DNA of 64,000 nucleotides from an uncultured Eubacteriales bacterium. GTDB lineage: Bacteria; Bacillota; Clostridia; Oscillospirales; Acutalibacteraceae. Of this stretch, positions 59,101 through 64,000 are shown piece after piece (position 1 is the stretch's first letter; every line of letters begins with the position of its first letter). The notes below the pieces were generated by a model. That model was not told the origin of the DNA. It did no database searches and saw nothing but the letters and a program-made list of their open reading frames with translations. The DNA lies in the NCBI GenBank assembly GCA_934454125.1, contig CAKSFA010000001.1:77714-141713 (forward strand), given 5' to 3'. Both the position numbers and the translations under genes were made by a program.

Positions 59101-62100
59101 TAGTCGTTGAAGACAGCATTACAGTGCAACGCGGCAGCAAGGTAGAATTGACCCTTGCACCGAAGGAAACCAATGGAAAGAGTTTCTCTATTTTAACTGG
59201 CCTAAAGTTAGATAGCAGTACAAAATTTGAGGATGCAAAAAAACAATTTACTTGGGATACTAAAAGCTATCAGTATCAATTGAGCGCAACGAAAGCAACG
59301 CATTCTGTAGACGCTACGTTTGGTAGCGCACACCTTGTAACAGTGCACACAGTGGGTGCGTCTGCTAAGCTGACAGGTGCAGTGCAGACAAGTCAGAATA
59401 CAGAAAATGATACAACAGAAGCGCTGGTAGCGGAGGGTCAGACTTTGACGGCGGCCTTTACCAAAGATGCAGGTGCGGGCGGTACGCCGTATATTACAGC
59501 AAAGGTAAATGGTAAAAATGGTGTAGTTAAAGATGATAAATTGACCTTATCAGAAGTTAAAGGACCGCAGGATGTAAACGTAAAATACGAAAAAGGTTAT
59601 GTTGTAACGGTTCTGGTAACAGAAGGCACGTTAGATACATCAAGCGGATTATGGAAAGATCAGGGTAAAGGTAAATATAGCCAAATTGTACCAGGAAAAT
59701 CAAGCTTGATTATTAAAGCAAAGCCAAATAAAAACAGAGGCTTACAATCTTTTAAAGCAGATGGCAAAAATGTTTCGGCCGAAGTAAAAGAGGATGGCAG
59801 TGTTGTTTATACATTGACTGACATTGAGGACGATACTGAGATTGTTCAAAATGATACTGAGGTGAATATCGTATTTGATGTTTTGCATATGGTATCTTTT
59901 AAAAATCAATCTGGTGAAGTAATCGGCACAGAAAAAGTGACAAACAAACAAAAGCTTTCTGCTGAGAAATTTACACATTATGCTGAGCAGGCTCAAGCGA
60001 AGGGTAAAGAGTTCTTGGCATGGCAAAAGGTAGGCACTACAAAATATATCGACAGCACTAGAGTGATTACAGAAAATATGGAGCTGACGCCGATTTCTAA
60101 GGATAAAATTGGTGCAGGAACTGCAACGGGTGCAACTGGTCGAAAAGCAGTGATTGGTGCAAATCACTTTACCATCAATGCTACAGATTTGCCGACTCTG
60201 AACAAAACACAGGCCTTGAAGCATGCGGCCGTAATGGCTTTGGATCAGGATGGAGATGCTGTAGATGCAAGCGATATTATGGTACCCAATCTGGAACCTC
60301 TCAGAAACTTTAGCAAGAGCGGAAAAACAAGATTGACATTTACAGCAAATGGAGCAAGTGTTACAGTGGATGTGAATGTTATCAATGATCAACCAATTGT
60401 AATTGGTAGAACAGCACATACCATTACCTTTAAAGGTGAGCCGAATACCAAATATACGGTAACTGGCTCGAACAACGTAGCATCGGAAGTTACAACAGAC
60501 GGTAATGGTGAAGGTATGGCTGAAAGCCTTGAAAAAGCTACGGAGTATACAATTTATAACGCAATTTATGGCTCTGCAAAAGCACGTACTTCTTTGGTAG
60601 ATGCGAAAGAGATTGCTGAGCAATTTAAAACTGGTAATGAAGAAACAGCCAGCAACGGTAAAACAGATAAAAACGAACGAGCCACCAACCATAATGTAAA
60701 AGTTACTGTTGGTGAAGATGGTAACTATAAAGTGGAATTAAAGAAGAGCATTGACAAAAGCGTAACTGTGCCTGACACATGGCAGCAGGTAGGTGTTGAT
60801 CTAAAGGGCAACACGATTAAGGGTGATGATGCAACCGATACTTCTTCAGCAAAATCCGGCATTACTTTTATTAAAGGTACAGGCTCATTACACCCGGGCA
60901 CAGAACTGAATATCATCGATTCCAGAGGCGAGGGTAAAGTGCAGGGTGGTAATGGTTCAACTCAGTATCCAGAAGGCGTAGCGGGTGTTGGTACTTCTAC
61001 CAGCAGTCGTCCCACAAATGCAAAAGTTACTGTTGGCCAAACAGCAACCGTGATTGGCGGCAATGGCGTAACTAGAAAAACTGGTAATGGCAGCAAAGGT
61101 GGTGCAGGTATTGCCGGTGATATTGAAACAACGGTGGATGGCGGCACTGTGAAAGGCGGCGAAGGCGGCGATGGTATTGATGGCACAAAACCTGGTACCG
61201 GTGGCGAAGGCGGCGAAGGTATCCAGACAGAGGGCAATCAAATCATTATCAATAAAGGTACAGTAGTCGGCGGTAAAGGCGGCATGGGTGGCGAAAACGT
61301 TACAGGTACCGGTGGTAAGGGTGGCCAAGGTGGCGCAGGTGCCGATGCAGGTAAGGGTATCACACATGTTGAATCTGGTGCTACGGTTACCGGTGGCCAG
61401 GGTGGCACCGGCGGTGCAGGTACCAATCCAGGTGTAGGTGGTAACGGTGGCGAAGGTTCAGTTGGTACAACAACTGGCAGTGGTACGGTTACCAAAGGCA
61501 CAGATGGTGGCCAAGGCGATGGCAAGACCTCTGAGATTGTAATTAGTAAGGATGGCCAGGGCGATATTTTAGCAACGTATACCGCAGCAGATGGCAAAAG
61601 AGTAACTGATGAATTGCTTACAGGCAACAGTATTTTTGCACTGCGGAATACAAGTGTTTCGCTGAAATTTGTTGGTAAAGATCTAGAAAAAACTCGTGAA
61701 GCAGGCAATGGTTTTACCATTTTGACAGCCCTGAGAAACGATGCTGCTGATGTAGCGTTGAAAGATTCGGTTACCTTTAACTGGGATCAAAAAAGCTACA
61801 CATATGAGTTCAAGGCTGGAACTAAATCGCACAAAATCGATGCAATGTTCAGCAATGCTTATTTGGTAAATGTGGATGTAACCGGTGGTACTGCTCAATT
61901 CTCAGAAGGTACGATTAAAAATGAAAACAGTGTGATTGCACTGCATGGCAGCACGCTGAAAGTATCGTTTAAACCGGACGATTCAATTGGTGCTCAGCCA
62001 ATTATCAAAGCAACCTTGAATGAGAAAGAGATTGCACTGGATAAGGAGTATGCTTACCAGATTACTGGTATTGAAGAGACTCAAGCGTTGAAGGTGACAT

Positions 62101-63569
62101 TCTCGAAGCATTCTGTAGTAAAAACAATTATTATGGGTGTAACAGCACATACCATTACATTTACGGGTGAAGCAAATGAAACTTATCAAGTAGCAGAAAC
62201 AGATGGAAAAACGATAGAAGTTACAACAGATAGCAATGGTAAAGGTGTTGTTGAAAATCTGAAGAAAAACACCGAATATACCATCAGTCATCCGGTTCAT
62301 GGTTCGGTTAAAACAAAAACCTCTCTGGTAGATGCAAAAGAGATTGCGGAAGCATTCAAAACTGGTAGCGAAGAAACAACAACCAATGATAAAACTGACA
62401 AAGACGAATGTGCAGAGAATAACAACGTCAAAGTAACTGTGGGTGGCAACGGAAGTTATCAGGTTGAACTGAAAAAAGATGTTGATAAGACAGTAACAGT
62501 ACCCGATACTTGGGGAAAAGTAATCATTGACCTCAAAGGAAATACGATTAAGGGTAATAAAGGTACCAAAACAGACAGAGCAAAACCGGGCATTGAGTTA
62601 ATCAAAGATCCAGGCACCGTACATCCTGGCACAGATTTGGAAATTATTGATACCAAAGGCGATGGTCAGGTAGAAGGTGGAGATGGTTCTACTCAAAATC
62701 CGGATGGTGCTGCAGGTATTGGTACTGCTACTGGCAGTGTTCCCAGTGGTGCAAAAGTAACCGTTGGTGCAACAGCAACGATTGTTGGAGGTAAAGGCGT
62801 AACTGGCGAAGATGGTAATGGTGGCCAGGGCGGAGCCGGTATCGGAAGTGGAATTGAGACCACAGTTGATGGCGGTAACGTAAAAGGCGGCCAGGGCGGT
62901 CAGGGTGCAGATGGAACAGAAGATAAAGCGCCTGGAAAAGGTGGCGATGGCGGTACAGGCATTGTCGCAGGAGACAAAAAAGTTACTGTAAACAAAGGTA
63001 CGGTTACTGGCGGTAACGGTGGCAACGGCGGAAATAATCCGAAAGATAAAGGAAATGGTGGTCCAGGCGGCAATGGTGGTACAGGCATCGATGCAGGTAC
63101 TGGCACAACCCATGTTGAAAAAGGCACTACAGTTACTGGTGGCCAGGGCGGTCAAGGTGGCAATGGTACTACCCCCGGTACCGGCGGTCAAGGCGGCGAT
63201 GGTTTAACAGGAACAACGACCGGTAGTGGTACAGTTTCTAAAGGTACCAATGGTGAAAGTGGTAACGGAATCGACAGCAAAGGTGACGGAAAAGGCGGTA
63301 ATGGCAATGGTTCCAATGGTAGTGGTGCTAGTACCAATGCTGGAAATGGTGGTGGTACAGGTGCGAATGGTGCTACCGACGGCGGCGATGAGCTTGGTGA
63401 AGTAAAGGGTGCTACCGATTTCGGAAAACAGGTTGCAAATCTGGCTGGAAATAGCTTGGATACCTATCAAACAGGCGATTCGACCAACGTTGTTATGATT
63501 GCATTGCCGTGCTCGCTTGCAGCTGCTTGTGCTGTAATCATACTGTTGAAAAAGCGTAAGAGATCTTAA
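56172..63569 (+). CDS. Giant glycine-rich repetitive cell-surface protein
   Basis: The frame runs 2465 residues from TTG 56172; ATG 56226 is a likelier in-frame start. A signal peptide (KKILAWITAICMITAI ... AMPAFAAG) follows. Residues about 60-470 look like a carbohydrate-binding beta-helix with many GGxGGxG loops. The middle (about 490-1400) holds repeated beta-sandwich-like modules. Two large copies of one module follow (from about 60411 and 62142), each ending in GG-rich stretches. The C-terminus has TYQTGDS, a hydrophobic helix and KKRKRS, a wall or membrane anchor without a classical LPxTG. Codon use is more A-rich than in neighbouring genes. It may be an adhesin. The start region is out of frame with the best ribosome site. 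Confidence 0.8.
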   Translation: MPRVRKSRRNTAEKQSFAMLEVFKKHESKKILAWITAICMITAILPLSAMPAFAAGANIYLGALSRTHTISSGGEYTLTGSGRRGIRVTTREPVTLTLENASITSSEAPIELCNSANVTLRLADGSNNVLTGLNSAGILVPKGASLTVSGTGSVTAQGGLGSAGIGTAAAYGYKNQRSKSGENGANGAAGWGVGTAQNPTKYTGTVAGGKGGKGGQGGQYGQDAQDAGTIHITSGTVIAKGGSGAAGFGGGMGASGANGSNGTNGENGWKGLIATDTAHKWKVVGGNSGNGGGGNGPDLTISGGSVTAIGGSNAAGIGGGHGGRGGNGGNGGNGGNPQVNYNYVVVNNVRYNASFGGHGGYGDGGYGGYGGVRGKCGSLVVTGGMLYSKGASGFNGGQDGSDGSKGSGTRSNGGAPSHRGLKKGNSYIAAAGGNGGNGGASGARGNRTWQWNAEGTAIFSLTANVVLENTSGNTSASARPRNASRQDLYHVLVKVTNESGAAMGGAQISVPVGNVVYSATTRTAAQAIAGTRHTEGTADLWVPRNTTLDFGKGTVKKDSVGGVRALGDKKVITVTKDDMNVTVKIGADAKIKQTCYTTLGEAFDAQKDGDTIEVISDSVTEAKNKILKESVTFKTKDWKKYKAESHVLLSIDQTGKKVTLGRGTLAVSDNAPVQVIVGGKEYTVSAVGRNGVPSKVVVPSENIDDPYIEIPAGGTATVDGIIYTAGADTARVYVKDGFKDENVVKAELPKGKAVRHDGKEIKADGSNPDDKKITVNRNQEGKANVVIPKGCKASAFDYVVQNKSTSQRDITVKEPSGEGTMGSRVSVTAAVKDSFIATKQGNALDSHEYTAKDGLTEFYLGKFALTIKTGEFVTASGKDASKTHKYYGDTVDVIFTPKTNYDLSKDKVTVTVGEEQKEDVAKQEGQKVKVNVLVLDNVVVNADSVDRQTSVINVHTTGNGKVMAKYQDEEGQTKENVVVEDSITVQRGSKVELTLAPKETNGKSFSILTGLKLDSSTKFEDAKKQFTWDTKSYQYQLSATKATHSVDATFGSAHLVTVHTVGASAKLTGAVQTSQNTENDTTEALVAEGQTLTAAFTKDAGAGGTPYITAKVNGKNGVVKDDKLTLSEVKGPQDVNVKYEKGYVVTVLVTEGTLDTSSGLWKDQGKGKYSQIVPGKSSLIIKAKPNKNRGLQSFKADGKNVSAEVKEDGSVVYTLTDIEDDTEIVQNDTEVNIVFDVLHMVSFKNQSGEVIGTEKVTNKQKLSAEKFTHYAEQAQAKGKEFLAWQKVGTTKYIDSTRVITENMELTPISKDKIGAGTATGATGRKAVIGANHFTINATDLPTLNKTQALKHAAVMALDQDGDAVDASDIMVPNLEPLRNFSKSGKTRLTFTANGASVTVDVNVINDQPIVIGRTAHTITFKGEPNTKYTVTGSNNVASEVTTDGNGEGMAESLEKATEYTIYNAIYGSAKARTSLVDAKEIAEQFKTGNEETASNGKTDKNERATNHNVKVTVGEDGNYKVELKKSIDKSVTVPDTWQQVGVDLKGNTIKGDDATDTSSAKSGITFIKGTGSLHPGTELNIIDSRGEGKVQGGNGSTQYPEGVAGVGTSTSSRPTNAKVTVGQTATVIGGNGVTRKTGNGSKGGAGIAGDIETTVDGGTVKGGEGGDGIDGTKPGTGGEGGEGIQTEGNQIIINKGTVVGGKGGMGGENVTGTGGKGGQGGAGADAGKGITHVESGATVTGGQGGTGGAGTNPGVGGNGGEGSVGTTTGSGTVTKGTDGGQGDGKTSEIVISKDGQGDILATYTAADGKRVTDELLTGNSIFALRNTSVSLKFVGKDLEKTREAGNGFTILTALRNDAADVALKDSVTFNWDQKSYTYEFKAGTKSHKIDAMFSNAYLVNVDVTGGTAQFSEGTIKNENSVIALHGSTLKVSFKPDDSIGAQPIIKATLNEKEIALDKEYAYQITGIEETQALKVTFSKHSVVKTIIMGVTAHTITFTGEANETYQVAETDGKTIEVTTDSNGKGVVENLKKNTEYTISHPVHGSVKTKTSLVDAKEIAEAFKTGSEETTTNDKTDKDECAENNNVKVTVGGNGSYQVELKKDVDKTVTVPDTWGKVIIDLKGNTIKGNKGTKTDRAKPGIELIKDPGTVHPGTDLEIIDTKGDGQVEGGDGSTQNPDGAAGIGTATGSVPSGAKVTVGATATIVGGKGVTGEDGNGGQGGAGIGSGIETTVDGGNVKGGQGGQGADGTEDKAPGKGGDGGTGIVAGDKKVTVNKGTVTGGNGGNGGNNPKDKGNGGPGGNGGTGIDAGTGTTHVEKGTTVTGGQGGQGGNGTTPGTGGQGGDGLTGTTTGSGTVSKGTNGESGNGIDSKGDGKGGNGNGSNGSGASTNAGNGGGTGANGATDGGDELGEVKGATDFGKQVANLAGNSLDTYQTGDSTNVVMIALPCSLAAACAVIILLKKRKRS
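60411..63236 (+). repeat. Two-copy 1.1-kb module repeat within the surface-protein gene
   Basis: The segment 60411-61490 is repeated, diverged, at 62142-63236. Shared strings include TAHTITF, SLVDAKEIAE, NVKVTVG, VDLKGNTIKG/IDLKGNTIKG, HPGT, THVE and TTTGSGTV. The roughly 600 bp between them resemble 59050-59400 (for example TWDTKSYQYQ and NWDQKSYTYE). Confidence 0.85.
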
Positions 63570-63592
63570 CTTTATACCTTATATCATAGCGG

Positions 63593-63627
63593 AAAGTACA
63601 GGTGTTTTGCCTGTGCTTTTTGCTTTT
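63593..63627 (+). terminator. Terminator of the surface-protein gene
   Basis: AAGTACAGG (63594-63602) pairs with CCTGTGCTT (63610-63618; one wobble), followed by TTTTGCTTTTTT. Confidence 0.85.
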
Positions 63628-63676
63628 TTATTTGGCCTTTTTCTGGTTTTTGTTGTGGTTTTGTTTGCGTTTGAAG

Positions 63677-63739
63677 TGACCACAAACCTCGGTTTTGTGA
63701 CCATAAAGTGCCGTTTCGCGACCAAAAATGAGGAGTTTT
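63677..63739 (+). repeat. 21-bp tandem triad, locus C
   Basis: Units start at 63677, 63698 and 63719, exactly 21 bp apart: TGACCACAAACC, TGACCATAAAGT and CGACCAAAAATG, with GTTTTG- or GTTTCG-like ends. It begins 107 bp after the surface-protein stop. Confidence 0.78.
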
Positions 63740-63779
63740 AACAATTTATTCATATTTTGGAAGAGTATGCTGAGTGGTA

Positions 63780-64000
63780 ATTTGAGATTATTGGAAATTT
63801 GAAAACGAGAGTTTGGATAACTTGATCTGGATTTTAGAGTTAAGTGGTGTGTGGAATGGATTCGGGAGATGGTTGAGTGTGGGCAGTGTAGTTTGGTTTT
63901 TAGCGTGGTTTGTGTGCGGGGTGTGTTTGGTGTTAGAGTGGTGAGGAGCTGGAGCATGGGTCGGTTGGGCGCGGGAGATGTGGTTTGATTTTTAGCGTGG
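63780..64000. other. G/T-rich, C-depleted tract running off the window
   Basis: The plus strand is again nearly free of C. The word GTTTGxTTTTTAGCGTGG occurs at 63891-63908 and 63983-64000, and the 16-mer shared with 33185-33200 lies at 63845-63860. I see no gene. Confidence 0.6.

Overview
The window comes from a spore-forming, Gram-positive, low-to-mid GC bacterium of the class Clostridia, most likely an Oscillospirales/Ruminococcaceae-type anaerobe. The evidence is the 3' end of a spoIIIA operon, a Prp/extended-L27 pair, MrnC, YitT, QueH and RlmH next to WalJ, an SRP RNA beside dnaX, a DnaD/DnaI-type replication pair and an agr-type peptide quorum system. Gene content is overwhelmingly chromosomal core. 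I see no phage, transposase, CRISPR array or integron. Species assignment is inference.

Layout. 1-4.6 kb: end of the spoIIIA operon, then nusB, a TsaD-like paralogue, xseA, xseB and ispA in a tightly overlapping cluster. 4.6-8.4 kb: rplU-prp-rpmA, then obgE-mrnC-yitT. 8.4-8.7 kb: a short divergent Asn/Gln-rich gene behind an apparent forespore (sigma-G) promoter. 8.7-16.3 kb: an rRNA cytosine methylase, ilvE, luxS, an M23 endopeptidase, murA, walJ and rlmH. 16.3-17.2 kb: a 49-codon Cys-containing gene and tRNA-Leu on the minus strand. 17.5-20.7 kb: a large secreted SH3/lysozyme protein. 21-25.4 kb: uracil-DNA glycosylase (minus), a PduL-like enzyme, SRP RNA, dnaX, ybaB and recR. 25.4-28.2 kb (minus): a DUF1269-type protein, a CAP-domain lipoprotein, tmRNA and smpB. 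28.3-32.7 kb: queH, a degenerate ImmA-like gene, a P-type ATPase and pyrE. 33.3-35.8 kb: yebC and a membrane pseudokinase with PASTA domains. 35.9-39.0 kb (minus): rpsF-ssb-rpsR, galU and a RING/zinc-ribbon membrane protein. 39.3-43.7 kb: prfB and an agr-like system in the order regulator-kinase-peptide-processing enzyme. 43.7-45.7 kb (minus): dnaD and dnaI-like genes. 45.8-55.8 kb: tRNA-Gly, typA, a DEDDh exonuclease, recJ, rel, a metallo-beta-lactamase-fold gene, hemZ and a zinc-ribbon protein. 56.2-63.6 kb: one 7.4-kb gene for a glycine-rich repetitive surface protein.

How parts work together. SmpB and tmRNA form one ribosome-rescue transcription unit. Prp trims the N-terminal extension of the adjacent L27. 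SpoIIIAG/AH build the mother-cell side of the feeding-tube channel. AgrB should process AgrD (predicted thiolactone core CSFML), AgrC should sense the product, and the AgrA-like LytTR regulator should act on two ACAG-type direct repeats just upstream of agrD.

Points that ordinary annotation does not explain: three loci, each just downstream of a gene, carry three copies of a GACCA-core motif with an exact 21-bp period. Three long intergenic tracts are almost devoid of C on the plus strand. A sigma-G promoter drives an unannotated small gene. A bacterial SH3 domain appears to be inserted inside a GH24 lysozyme domain. A run of seven A residues at the start of the giant surface-protein gene puts the best start signal one base out of frame with the rest. 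All calls rest on reading the sequence; no similarity search was run.
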